From positions 1 to 15,323 of the forward strand of contig JAGLOT010000001.1 of the NCBI GenBank assembly GCA_023137655.1: a DNA stretch of 15,323 nucleotides. Reading direction: 5' to 3'. This DNA is from Nanobdellota archaeon. GTDB lineage: Archaea; Nanobdellota; Nanobdellia; Woesearchaeales; BS150m-G63. The position numbers and the translations under genes were made by a program. The notes below the pieces were generated by a model. That model made no database searches. It was not told the DNA's origin and saw only the letters and a program-made list of their open reading frames with translations. The stretch's first letter is position 1. The number at the start of each line of letters is the position of its first letter. Of the stretch, positions 5,650 to 13,885 are shown one piece after another.

Positions 5650-5658
5650 TTAAGAAAC

Positions 5659-6915
5659 TTAGTAATAAGTTTCTCCGTTTGCGTCTTCCTCATCTTCTTT
5701 GCCTTTTAATTTGTTGAATGCAACAATTAAAGCTAAGATAATAAGTAATACCACAAGTACAACTAAGCCTACTTCAAGAACTTTCTTTAAGCTTAAGCCA
5801 TTATCTCCTTTTAGAACATTTGCTTTTAGAGCAACTTGTTTTAAGGTAAGGGTACCAGAGTTAATACTTAATGTAAAGATGTGTTCTCCTTCTGAAGCTT
5901 TTTCATCAGCTGTTACATAAACGTAAACTGCTTTTGATTCGCCAGGTTGTAGTACAACAGATGCTGCTGGATCAATGCTTACTTTTCCCCAATCACTTAC
6001 ACCGTCAACTGAAACCATATAGGTTTTTGCGTTGTTTCCTGTGTTTGATAAAGTTACTGGATAAATGCTTGCAACTCCTTGCTTAACATCTTGTGTTGCT
6101 GGACCTACTGTAACGAGAGTTGTTGGTACTAAAATACCTTCTTCTTCAGCCATGTCACAAATGTCTCCTTCTGTTACATATATCATACCAGATTGAGTAA
6201 CTTCTTCGTCACCATCATCGTATTCTACAATAACATTGTATTCATATGCACCTGCTTCAGCACAATTTGGTATTTTAACGTATAACTCTTCTGAGGTTTC
6301 TGAATCGTCAAATTCAACATCATCTAAAAAGTCGGATGCCTTTAATCCTAATTCAGGAATTTCAAAAGTTACTTTAACTCCTTCTTCGTCTCTATCGCCC
6401 ATGTTTTTTACTCTAACAGTGGTTAATAAAGCTCTTCCTTGTTTAACTGATGTACCAGGGCTAAAAACAACGTCTTTAATCATCATATCATTTCTTTGTG
6501 AACTGATGGATAATTGATAAGTTTCTTGTTGTGTTTCAACTCTGTCTTCGAATCTTACTCTTAAAGTATATTCGTCAACATCTGTCCTATCTGGAAGTTC
6601 GAGAGTTAATTTTTTTGTATATGTTGTACCGTTGTCCATATCAAATGTTCCTGTTATATCAGTTACATGTTCGCTATGTATACCGTATAATGAGATTTCC
6701 ATTTGTACGTCATCGTAGTTGCCTAATGCTGTTGCAGTGACTTCTACTTCAAATTCATTTCCTCTTTCAAGATCTAGAATTGTGATCCCTGAGGTGTGGA
6801 TTTCAGTGTCTTCTACTTCTACTTCAACAACGTCAACAAATGCAGCTTGTACATTTGCGATAGCTAAAACAAATAGAGCTAAAAACAATACACTGAATAA
6901 TTTCATGTTCTTCAT
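5659..6915 (-). CDS. Exported, membrane-anchored CARDB/NEW3-like surface protein
   Basis: A 418-residue protein with a signal peptide (MKNMKLFSVLFLALFVLAIA, cleaved after about AxA at 22-25), three beta-rich regions, a C-terminal membrane segment (about 380-400) and a short acidic tail. Region two (about 145-248) has the CARDB pattern: PGTSVKQGRALLTTVRVKN, a NMGD turn, and a P-x-C strand. Region three (about 272-366) resembles NEW3: IYPVTLSNTGNNAKTY, then LQPGESKAVYVYVTADE. Such domains occur in archaeal cell-surface and S-layer-associated proteins. It is strongly acidic, with a possible Cys218-Cys253 disulfide and one sequon at Asn95. A GGGGGG Shine-Dalgarno 7-8 nt upstream, a ~60-nt leader, a promoter shared with the structured RNA and a triple T terminator all point to high expression. 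The exact role (structural layer or adhesion) is inferred. Confidence 0.8.
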   Translation of the reverse strand: MKNMKLFSVLFLALFVLAIANVQAAFVDVVEVEVEDTEIHTSGITILDLERGNEFEVEVTATALGNYDDVQMEISLYGIHSEHVTDITGTFDMDNGTTYTKKLTLELPDRTDVDEYTLRVRFEDRVETQQETYQLSISSQRNDMMIKDVVFSPGTSVKQGRALLTTVRVKNMGDRDEEGVKVTFEIPELGLKASDFLDDVEFDDSETSEELYVKIPNCAEAGAYEYNVIVEYDDGDEEVTQSGMIYVTEGDICDMAEEEGILVPTTLVTVGPATQDVKQGVASIYPVTLSNTGNNAKTYMVSVDGVSDWGKVSIDPAASVVLQPGESKAVYVYVTADEKASEGEHIFTLSINSGTLTLKQVALKANVLKGDNGLSLKKVLEVGLVVLVVLLIILALIVAFNKLKGKEDEEDANGETYY

Positions 6916-6917
6916 TT

Positions 6918-7037
6918 TTGTACCCCCCTATATGATTATTATAGAGTAATTTTTTGAGATTATAGCATCTCTAAGCTCTTGTAACTCTGAAATCATATAT
7001 AAATCTTTTGGTTTTTATTAATTAGATAGTAGTTACA
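6918..7037 (-). promoter_or_regulatory. Promoter and leader of the surface-protein gene
   Basis: On the minus strand: TGTAACTACT (7037-7028), a 12-nt spacer, then AAAACCAAAAGATTTATATAT (7015-6995) with BRE-like and TATA elements. Transcription should start near 6970-6975, leaving a leader of about 60 nt that begins with a small hairpin (GAGAT at 6971-6967 with ATCTC at 6960-6956) and ends with a GGGGGG ribosome-binding site at about 6927-6922. This leadered, SD-led layout contrasts with the leaderless genes nearby. Confidence 0.6.
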
Positions 7038-7041
7038 CCTA

Positions 7042-7060
7042 GTGACCCCTTTAAAGTCAC
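7042..7060. repeat. Short inverted repeat upstream of the surface-gene promoter
   Basis: GTGAC (7042-7046) and GTCAC (7056-7060) flank CCCTTTAAA. The element lies about 5 nt beyond the shared TGTAACTACT block and may be a regulator site. The arms are only 5 bp. Confidence 0.25.
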
Positions 7061-7091
7061 GTCGATAATATTCAAAAGTAATAATATATAA

Positions 7092-7235
7092 AGATTTCTC
7101 TATATACCCCATAAATATGCTATCTATATAGGTTCTAGCCCAATTGGCAGTTATACTGCGTACTTAATAGCAAAATCAGATAAACATCTACAATTCTTTG
7201 AAAAAAAGTTAAAAATTCTATCTTACATAATATAG
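7092..7235 (+). pseudogene. Remnant of an FAD-dependent (geranylgeranyl-reductase-like) oxidoreductase
   Basis: Between stops at 7089 and 7233 one frame reads YAIYIGSSPIGSYTAYLIAK followed by SDKHLQFFEKK. This has the layout of the Rossmann dinucleotide-binding start of archaeal FAD-dependent reductases: a beta strand, G-x-G-P-x-G-S-x-T-A-x-x-L-A-K, and a second strand ending F-x-E-K-K. The central glycine is replaced by serine, there is no ATG, and a stop follows after 47 codons. Downstream to about 7340 another frame has reductase-like residues but is broken. A TATA-like sequence at 7083-7090 remains. It is best read as a decayed 5' fragment; an intact function is very unlikely. Family naming rests on this one motif. 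Confidence 0.5.
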
Positions 7236-7403
7236 TATACCATATTCATTCTTTCAAAGATAAAGATTGCAATAAACTTATCATCTTATGTAAACATAAG
7301 CAAATCAAAAAGGTTATTGAAAATCAAAACAAATAAAATTTAATCAAAATAATCTTAAAAGCACAAAAGACCCTCTTATTCTCACCTCAAATTATGAGAA
7401 AGG
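7236..7403. other. AT-rich spacer without a clear gene
   Basis: Very AT-rich and broken in all frames. It may hold further decayed codons of the reductase remnant (a frame reading LSSYVNISKSKRLL near 7275-7315), but nothing else is supported. Confidence 0.4.
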
Positions 7404-7411
7404 TTTAAATA
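7404..7411 (+). promoter_or_regulatory. TATA box of the oligosaccharyltransferase gene
   Basis: TTTAAATA preceded by the purine-rich GAGAAAGG (BRE-like). Transcription should start near 7433-7437, giving a ~15-nt leader that contains the G-rich ribosome-binding site GGGGGTG (7439-7445). Confidence 0.5.
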
Positions 7412-7450
7412 GAATACTATTACAGACTTATTATTGTTGGGGGTGTGACA

Positions 7451-10400
7451 ATGACAGATAAACATACACATAATAAACAGATTCACAAAGAACAAAGTTC
7501 TCATAAAGATAAAGAAGACAGTGTTAACATTGATTTAACCAATGTAAAGGAATTCTATAAAAAGAATTCAAAAACAATTTTAACTGTAACATTAATACTC
7601 ATACCTATAATCCTCAGCATATTCTTTAGAGCATACCCTGCTTATCTCCCAGCAACTGATGAATGGGCTGAAGATTCTGTTTATTCAAATATCCAATCAA
7701 ATATCCTCTCACAAATTAATCAACAATATCCTAATTTACCCAATACAAACAAAAATAAATTAGTGGATGAGGAATTTAATAAAGCGCTTAAAAATAATAA
7801 GGATGAAATAGATAAACAAGTAACCGAACTATCATCTTATTTCAAATCAAGAATGCAGGATGATTCTGGTCAAACCTATCTCCTTGCAATAGATCCATAT
7901 TTCTACCTAAGGCACGTTAATAATTATTTGGAATACGGGCATGCAGGTACTGTATACACTAATGAAATTGAAGATTCATCTGCACAAGAAATTAGAAGTG
8001 CCAATGTAGACTTTTCAAAAAAAGCATCCTGGGATGGTCAAAGACTTGCACCTGTTGGAACTCCAACAAGTATGAGCTTTAATGCTTATTTTGGTTTAAT
8101 GGTCCATAAATTCTTATCCTTATTCAACAAAGACCAATCACCAATGGCTTCCATGTTCTTAATTCCAATAATTATTTGTTCATTAGCTGTAATACCTGCA
8201 TTTTTAATCGGTAGAAAATTAGCAGGAAATATTGGTGGATTTTTATCAGCTACCATGTTAGCAATAAATGCAAATTTACTTGGAAGAACTGCAGGGGGGT
8301 TTTCAGATACAGACTCCTATAACATATTATTCCCATTACTAATAGCTTGGTTATTCATTGAATCTTTAATTCAGAAGTCCATTAAAAAGAGAATTATCTT
8401 TGCATCTTTAGCAGGTCTTGCAACTGGATTATTTGCATTCGCATGGGTTGGATGGTGGTACTTCTTTGACTTTATTATAGGTTCAATTGTCATATATTTA
8501 GCATATCTAATAATTAAAGACCTAACTAAAAATAAAAAAATCAAAGAAATATTAAAGGAAAAATCATTAATCAATTATCTAAAAAGTGCAGTAACTTATG
8601 TTTTATCAACAGGAGTATTTGTTTCCTTATTTAGTAGTTTTAAAATATTCATAAAAGCACCAATTGGACCATTAAATTTCCTTTTATTAAAACAGGTAGC
8701 AACACAAACTTTATGGCCAACAATCCGAACAACTGTTGCAGAATTAAACTCAGCATCATTTAATCAAGTTCTGAATTCTGTTGGTGGCTCATTATTTTTC
8801 TGGATAGCAGTTCTAGGCATAATACTACCTTTCGTTATGATCAAAAAAAACAAAGAAATTTCAATACAAATGAGTATTTTATTGAGCCTATGGTTTATTG
8901 GAACAATTTTTGCAAGTAAAAGCGGTATTCGATTTGTTTTATTATTAACCCCTGCATTTACAATTGCATTTGGAATAGCTATTGGTTTATTATATAAAAA
9001 ACTCATGGTGTGGACACCTAAGGCTTTAGGTATAAAGAAAAATGCAACAAAAATTATGTTATTAATTATAATTGCTTTACTATTAATTGCACCATTAAGA
9101 GCGGCAGATTCTGTTGCCAAAAGAGAAATTCCAAATATGAACGATGCATGGTATAATACATTAACAAAAATATCAACAGAAACACCAGAAGATTCTATTA
9201 TTAATTCTTGGTGGGACTTTGGACACTGGTTTATCACCATAGGGGATAGACAAGTTACATTTGATGGAGCTGGCCAAGATAGCTATATGGCTTACTGGGT
9301 AGGAAGAAGTTTATTATCAAATTCTGAAGAAAAAACCTTGGGAATATTAAGAATGGTAGATTGTGGAAACAACAATGCATTTATTGTATTAGATGGACAG
9401 TTAGAAGATACTCCAAAATCTATTGATATCCTAAATAATATAATTACCATGAATAAAAATTCTGCAAAACAAGAATTACTAAACTATATTCCTGAAGAAA
9501 CTGCAGAAGAAGTATTAAAATACAGTCATTGTGAAGCACCAGAAAATTACTATATTACCTCTAATGATATGGTTGGAAAATCTGGAGTATGGGCACACTT
9601 TGGAAGTTGGGATTTCAACAGAGCTTCAATGTATAAATCAGTTAAAAAATTAAATGAAGCAGAAGGAACTCAATTACTCACATTAGACTTTGGTTTAGAT
9701 CAAGAATCTGCAAACAGCTATTACTACCAAATTCAAAATACTGAAGCAGACCAATGGATTGCACCTTGGCCAAATTATGTTTCAAATAAAAAATCTTGTC
9801 AAGTTAATGAAGAAGGAATTATTTGTAATATTAATGTAGGTGGACAACAAATACCCTTCATAATTGATTCAAAAACAATGGAAACAAAAGTTTATGGTTC
9901 AAATGATGAGGTTTACCCTTATTCATTAGTATATGCAACAGAAACTGGCATAATGGAAAGAAAATATGATAGTCCAGGAATTCCCTATACAATTGCATTA
10001 ATACCTGAAGAAAATGGATTTAGTAGTGTTATGATGATGCCTGAACTTGCATTAAGTACTTTCACCAAATTATACTATTATGGTGGACATGGTCAGAATT
10101 GTTTCTCATTATTTAATGAAGCAAGACAAGTAACTGGTGGAGATATCTATACTTGGAAAGTAGATTGGACTTGCCAACAAACAACCAATATATTTGAGCC
10201 TGCAAAAGCAAAAAATTCAGAAGAAATTAGGGCATCCCACATATTAATAAAAACAGATACAAGAACCAGTGAAGAAGCATTAGCTGAAATAACAAATATA
10301 CAAAATATGTTAACAGATGATAATTTTGGAGCACTTGCCCAAGAATATTCTGAGGGCCCTTCATCTGCAGCACAAGGTGATTTGGGTTATTTTGGAAAAG

Positions 10401-10510
10401 GTTTAATGGTTAAAGAGTTTGAAGATTCCGCTTTTGAATTAGAAGTTGGCGAAATATTAGAACCAGTAGAAACTCAATTTGGTTGGCATTTAATACAAAG
10501 AGTGGAATAA
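7451..10510 (+). CDS. aglB: AglB/Stt3-type oligosaccharyltransferase fused to a parvulin prolyl isomerase
   Basis: A protein of 1019 residues from the ATG at 7451. A GTG at 7445 in frame is less likely, because the GGGGGTG ribosome-binding site would touch it. After a hydrophilic His/Lys-rich N-terminus and a first membrane segment (about 42-60) it shows every Stt3 hallmark: DPYFYLRH (148-155), DTD in GGFSDTDSYN (286-288), TVAE (428-431), WWDFG (587-591) in the lumenal domain, and DMVGK (706-710) as the DK-type motif. About 12 membrane segments lie between 235 and 550. It transfers a lipid-linked oligosaccharide to Asn in NxS/T. Residues 925-1018 are a complete parvulin (PpiC/rotamase) domain: RASHILIK, FGALAQEYSEGPSS, GDLGYFGKGLMVKEFEDSAF, TQFGWHLI. 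The fusion places prolyl isomerisation outside the membrane next to the glycosylation site. The gene ends at a T7 terminator before the GT2 gene. Confidence 0.93.
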   Translation: MTDKHTHNKQIHKEQSSHKDKEDSVNIDLTNVKEFYKKNSKTILTVTLILIPIILSIFFRAYPAYLPATDEWAEDSVYSNIQSNILSQINQQYPNLPNTNKNKLVDEEFNKALKNNKDEIDKQVTELSSYFKSRMQDDSGQTYLLAIDPYFYLRHVNNYLEYGHAGTVYTNEIEDSSAQEIRSANVDFSKKASWDGQRLAPVGTPTSMSFNAYFGLMVHKFLSLFNKDQSPMASMFLIPIIICSLAVIPAFLIGRKLAGNIGGFLSATMLAINANLLGRTAGGFSDTDSYNILFPLLIAWLFIESLIQKSIKKRIIFASLAGLATGLFAFAWVGWWYFFDFIIGSIVIYLAYLIIKDLTKNKKIKEILKEKSLINYLKSAVTYVLSTGVFVSLFSSFKIFIKAPIGPLNFLLLKQVATQTLWPTIRTTVAELNSASFNQVLNSVGGSLFFWIAVLGIILPFVMIKKNKEISIQMSILLSLWFIGTIFASKSGIRFVLLLTPAFTIAFGIAIGLLYKKLMVWTPKALGIKKNATKIMLLIIIALLLIAPLRAADSVAKREIPNMNDAWYNTLTKISTETPEDSIINSWWDFGHWFITIGDRQVTFDGAGQDSYMAYWVGRSLLSNSEEKTLGILRMVDCGNNNAFIVLDGQLEDTPKSIDILNNIITMNKNSAKQELLNYIPEETAEEVLKYSHCEAPENYYITSNDMVGKSGVWAHFGSWDFNRASMYKSVKKLNEAEGTQLLTLDFGLDQESANSYYYQIQNTEADQWIAPWPNYVSNKKSCQVNEEGIICNINVGGQQIPFIIDSKTMETKVYGSNDEVYPYSLVYATETGIMERKYDSPGIPYTIALIPEENGFSSVMMMPELALSTFTKLYYYGGHGQNCFSLFNEARQVTGGDIYTWKVDWTCQQTTNIFEPAKAKNSEEIRASHILIKTDTRTSEEALAEITNIQNMLTDDNFGALAQEYSEGPSSAAQGDLGYFGKGLMVKEFEDSAFELEVGEILEPVETQFGWHLIQRVE

Positions 10511-10530
10511 ATCTTCAAAATTATTATTTA

Positions 10531-10537
10531 TTTTTTT
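10531..10537 (+). terminator. T7 tract after aglB
   Basis: TTTTTTT within a T-rich stretch 21 nt after the aglB stop, upstream of a separate TATA box for the next gene. It is an archaeal-type terminator. Confidence 0.45.
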
Positions 10538-10566
10538 AATCTTATATTCTAACATATATAGATAAG

Positions 10567-10607
10567 TTTTTAAAAGTTAGAGTATTTCTTTTATCGTCTT
10601 AGAGGGG
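10567..10607 (+). promoter_or_regulatory. Promoter and ribosome-binding site of the GT2-GT9-kinase operon
   Basis: TTTTTAAAA (10567-10575) can act as the TATA box, with a start near 10595-10600. GAGGGG (10602-10607) is a Shine-Dalgarno 9 nt before the ATG at 10617. Confidence 0.45.
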
Positions 10608-10616
10608 AATAATTAG

Positions 10617-11297
10617 ATGAAAATATTTATTGTTGTAGCAGCATATAATGAAGAAAAAAGAATTGAAAAAGTAATTTCTGACCTCAAATCTCATAATTAT
10701 AAGAATATTGTAATAGTTGATGATTGTAGCAAAGATAATACTTATTCTATAGCTAAAAAGCAAAAAGTGCACCTCATTAAGCATAAAATTAATCAAGGTC
10801 AGGGTGCGACCCTAAGAACTGGGATAAATTTTGCCTTAAAAAATGGTGCAGATATTGTAATCACATTTGACGGAGATGGACAACATCTTGCTTCTGAAAT
10901 ACCTAAAATAATCAAACCCCTAAAAAAAGGGTATGATATTGTTATAGGTTCAAGATTTATTGATAAAAAAGTTAAAACAAAAATGCCTTTAAAGCGAAAA
11001 ATCGAACTAAAAGGCAGTGTTATAATATTAAGAATATTCTATGGGCTTAAGGTAACTGATGCACATAATGGATTTAGAGCATTATCAAAAAAAGCAGCTA
11101 AAAAAATTAAAATTACTTGTAATAGAATGGCCCATGCATCTGAAATCATCTATGAAATAAAAAGAAATAAACTAAAATTTAAAGAAATTCCAGTTAAAAT
11201 TATCTATACAAAAGAAACTTTAATGAAAAGTGATAGTGGAATTAAACAAGGATTTAGAATATTAAAGGATATGATTAAACTCAAGTTAAGAAAATGA
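10617..11297 (+). CDS. Family 2 glycosyltransferase, DPM1-like (polyprenyl-phosphate sugar synthase)
   Basis: A 226-residue soluble GT-A enzyme. It shows AAYNEE (8-13) at the nucleotide-binding strand, VDDCSKDNT (34-42), NQGQGATLRTGI (59-70), the metal-binding DxD in FDGDGQH (84-90), and GSRF at about 111-114. The later HNGFRALS block is typical of dolichyl-phosphate mannose/glucose synthase-like enzymes. These move one sugar from a nucleotide carrier to a polyprenyl phosphate, producing donors for extracytoplasmic glycosylation. There are no C-terminal membrane segments, as in the short DPM1 class. It follows aglB by 106 nt with its own promoter, and its stop overlaps the next start (ATGA, 11294-11297), so it heads an operon. 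The sugar substrate cannot be read from sequence. Confidence 0.85.
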   Translation: MKIFIVVAAYNEEKRIEKVISDLKSHNYKNIVIVDDCSKDNTYSIAKKQKVHLIKHKINQGQGATLRTGINFALKNGADIVITFDGDGQHLASEIPKIIKPLKKGYDIVIGSRFIDKKVKTKMPLKRKIELKGSVIILRIFYGLKVTDAHNGFRALSKKAAKKIKITCNRMAHASEIIYEIKRNKLKFKEIPVKIIYTKETLMKSDSGIKQGFRILKDMIKLKLRK

Positions 11298-12433
11298 AAA
11301 CAAAACACTTAAGATTTATTGATAAAATTATTGGTAATTGTTTATGTCTAATTCTATGGCCTTTTAAAACACATAAAATGATAAAAGAACCTAAAAAAAT
11401 ACTTATTGTAAGATTGTGGGCAATTGGAGAATCAATACTTACATTACCCATGATTGATGCATTAAAGAAGAAATTTCCAAAAGCAAAAATAGATATTTTA
11501 ATAAATAATTCACCCTATCAACAAATCTTCTACCAAAACAAAAATATAAATAAATTAGTTTATTTTTCCCCTTTTGTACTATTAAAACACTTTAAAAAAT
11601 ATGACCTTGCAATAGATACAGAACCATTCTTCAATATTTCTGCAATATCTTCTTTTATGTTAGCTAAAAAAAGTATTGGATTTAATAAAAAACTTCGTTC
11701 CTTACTTTATAATATAAAAATTAATTATAATGATAAACATCATGTAGTTGAAACTTATATGGATATGTTAAGGCCATTCAATATTTATAAAAAACCTAAA
11801 AAATTAATCAAATTAAAATATCCCCAATCAGCTAAGATTAAAATTAAAAAGTTACTAGAACAAAACGACATTAAAAAATCTGATTTTACTGTTGGCTTTT
11901 TTGCAGGTGCATCCCAAAATGACCCTTCAAGGAGATGGCCAGAAAAGAATTTTGCACAAATTGCAGATTACCTAATATCAAAAAAACAAGCTAAAATTAT
12001 CCTCCTAGGATTGCATTCCGAACAAATATTAAATCAAAATATTAAAAAATTAACTAAAAATAAAAAACAAATAACCGATTTAACTGGTAAAACAAAACTT
12101 CCAGAAACTTTTGCATTAATAGAAAAATTCAATTTATTCATTTCAAATGATTCTGGACCTATGCACATTTCCGCAGCCCAAGGCACAAAAACTATCGGTT
12201 TATTTGGCCCAAATACTCCCTTAAGATTTGGCCCCTATGGCCCAAGAAATATTGGAATTAGAAAGGAGACAATGAAACCTTGCATAAATGTTCATTTAGG
12301 TCAAATCACACAATGTAAACATAAACATATGGAAAAAATCAAAATCAAACATGTGATAAAGGCAATCAATGAGGTGTTACCAGAGTTTAAAAAAACTCTG
12401 CAGATTTCCTCAAAAGGAGGTAAATTAAAATGA
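11294..12433 (+). CDS. Family 9 glycosyltransferase, heptosyltransferase-like
   Basis: A 379-residue GT-B enzyme like bacterial WaaC/WaaF, which transfer heptose from ADP-heptose. The N-domain begins with ILIVRLWAIGESILTLPMID (36-55), matching the family start (VIRLSSIGDVVLTLP). The C-domain has GFFAGASQNDPSRRWPEKNF (201-220), where RWP is the family signature, LLG in the following strand, then SNDSGPMHISAAQGTKTIGL (284-303) and FGPNTPLRFGPYG (304-316), the nucleotide-sugar site. About 34 residues precede the domain, with a hydrophobic stretch (13-24) that could hold it at the membrane. It overlaps GT2 by 4 nt and the kinase-cupin by 4 nt. With two heptose-phosphate-kinase-like genes next to it, heptose is the best guess for the donor, but GT9 members with other donors exist. 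Confidence 0.85.
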   Translation: MKTKHLRFIDKIIGNCLCLILWPFKTHKMIKEPKKILIVRLWAIGESILTLPMIDALKKKFPKAKIDILINNSPYQQIFYQNKNINKLVYFSPFVLLKHFKKYDLAIDTEPFFNISAISSFMLAKKSIGFNKKLRSLLYNIKINYNDKHHVVETYMDMLRPFNIYKKPKKLIKLKYPQSAKIKIKKLLEQNDIKKSDFTVGFFAGASQNDPSRRWPEKNFAQIADYLISKKQAKIILLGLHSEQILNQNIKKLTKNKKQITDLTGKTKLPETFALIEKFNLFISNDSGPMHISAAQGTKTIGLFGPNTPLRFGPYGPRNIGIRKETMKPCINVHLGQITQCKHKHMEKIKIKHVIKAINEVLPEFKKTLQISSKGGKLK

Positions 12434-13803
12434 AAGAAATAATAAAATGTATTGAAAACTTCGATAAGAAAAAAATTATGGTAATTGGAGATGTTATGCT
12501 CGATAGTTGTTTTAAAGGTACTACAACTAGGATTTCCCCTGAAGCACCAATCCCAATTGTCAAATTCGTCAAAGAAGAAAATATTCCAGGTGGTGCAGGG
12601 AATTGTGCAAATAATATTTCCACATTAGGTGGTAATGTATTCCTTGTAGGTGTTGTTGGAAAAGATGAATTTGCCAATAAGTTATCAAAAGAATTAGCAA
12701 AAAATGGCATTGATTCTAGTGGATTAATTGTAGATGAAACAAGACCAACAACTGTCAAAAAAAGAGTGATTAGTGGAGATAACCACCAAATTGTAAGGTT
12801 AGATTATGAAGATACCACACCCATCAGCTTAGAAATTCAAAATAAAATAACGAATTTTATTAAAAGTAAAATTAAAGATGTTGATGCCGTAGTTATTAGT
12901 GATTATTCTAAAGGTTTAATTGATGAAAAATTAGCTAAAGAAATCATAAAAATTGCAAAGGCTGAAAACCTACCAATCGTAGTGGATAGTAAATCTACAC
13001 GTGCAACTTATTTTCAAGGGGTAACTCTAATGACTCCAAATTTAAAAGAAGCAAAAGAAATTGCAGGTATCTCTGGAGATATTGAAAAAATTGCAAAATC
13101 AATAATCCAAAAAATAGATTCAAATATTTTTATAACAAGGGGTGCAGACGGAATCACATTGGTTGAAAAAAGTGGAGAAATATCCCACTTTCCAACAAAA
13201 GAGGTGCAGATATTTGATGTATCTGGTGCTGGAGATACTGTTGTCGCAATCTCTACTCTTTGTTTGACTTTTGGTATGGGTTTAAAGGAAATCGCCAAGA
13301 TTGCAAATGTAGCTGGAAAATTAGTAATCCAAAAACCAGGAACTGCAACAGTGAGTATCGAAGAACTCAAAAATTCATTAATGGCTTCAATGACTAATGC
13401 AACAAGACAAGAGCATGACAAGGTATGGGGTAAAGAAGATTGGATTGTTAACTTTGAAAGTGCAAATTATTGTGGCAAAAGGTTGGTTCTTAATAGGGGA
13501 TATCAATGTTCCATACATTATCACAAAATTAAAAGTGAGGTGTTCTATATCAACAAAGGGTTAGTTTTAATGTTTGCTTATGATGAAACAAAATTAATGT
13601 GCCCCGGAGAAAGTATTTTCCTTGAACCTGGAACAAAACACAGATTTATAGGGATCACAGATTCAGAAATAATTGAATTCAGCTCCCACCACACTGCAGA
13701 AGACAATTATAGAGATGAACCTAGTGGAAAGGTTCCAGAAAATAAATTTAAAGAATATTTGGACACATATTCTAAAGAAATTAAGGAATTTAAGGGCGAT
13801 TAA
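12430..13803 (+). CDS. PfkB heptose-phosphate-kinase-like protein fused to a cupin
   Basis: A 457-residue fusion. Residues 1-317 resemble the kinase half of HldE (D-glycero-beta-D-manno-heptose-7-phosphate kinase): VIGDVMLDSCFKGTTTRISP (18-37), PGGAGNCANNISTLGG (53-68), the GAGDT anion hole with catalytic Asp269, and QKPGTATVS near the end. Residues about 328-435 are a cupin: WGKEDWIVN, then SIHYHKIKSE with His363, His365 and Glu370, and PGTKHRF with His404 as likely metal ligands, then IIEFSSHHTAEDNYRDEPSG. This is the style of sugar-phosphate isomerase cupins. No nucleotidyltransferase domain is present, unlike the next gene. A strong Shine-Dalgarno (AGGAGGT, 12415-12421) precedes the ATG, which overlaps the GT9 stop. 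The cupin may interconvert sedoheptulose-7-phosphate and heptose-7-phosphate, feeding the kinase; this is inference. Confidence 0.82.
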   Translation: MKEIIKCIENFDKKKIMVIGDVMLDSCFKGTTTRISPEAPIPIVKFVKEENIPGGAGNCANNISTLGGNVFLVGVVGKDEFANKLSKELAKNGIDSSGLIVDETRPTTVKKRVISGDNHQIVRLDYEDTTPISLEIQNKITNFIKSKIKDVDAVVISDYSKGLIDEKLAKEIIKIAKAENLPIVVDSKSTRATYFQGVTLMTPNLKEAKEIAGISGDIEKIAKSIIQKIDSNIFITRGADGITLVEKSGEISHFPTKEVQIFDVSGAGDTVVAISTLCLTFGMGLKEIAKIANVAGKLVIQKPGTATVSIEELKNSLMASMTNATRQEHDKVWGKEDWIVNFESANYCGKRLVLNRGYQCSIHYHKIKSEVFYINKGLVLMFAYDETKLMCPGESIFLEPGTKHRFIGITDSEIIEFSSHHTAEDNYRDEPSGKVPENKFKEYLDTYSKEIKEFKGD

Positions 13804-13833
13804 TTGCCTTATTTTCTTCAATTAAAAGGAAAA

Positions 13834-13842
13834 GTTATAAAG
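13834..13842 (+). promoter_or_regulatory. TATA box of the hldE-like gene
   Basis: GTTATAAAG preceded by AAAAGGAAAA (BRE-like) predicts a start near 13862-13866, so the second kinase gene can be transcribed apart from the upstream operon. Confidence 0.5.
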
Positions 13843-13885
13843 TTGGTTAAACTAACAAAATAATATCTACATGTGGGGTTATAAA

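Noticed and set aside
7131..7165. tRNA-like D-arm (CCCAATTGGCAG)
   Set aside because: No T arm, acceptor stem or anticodon arm follows; the stretch is better explained as reductase codons.
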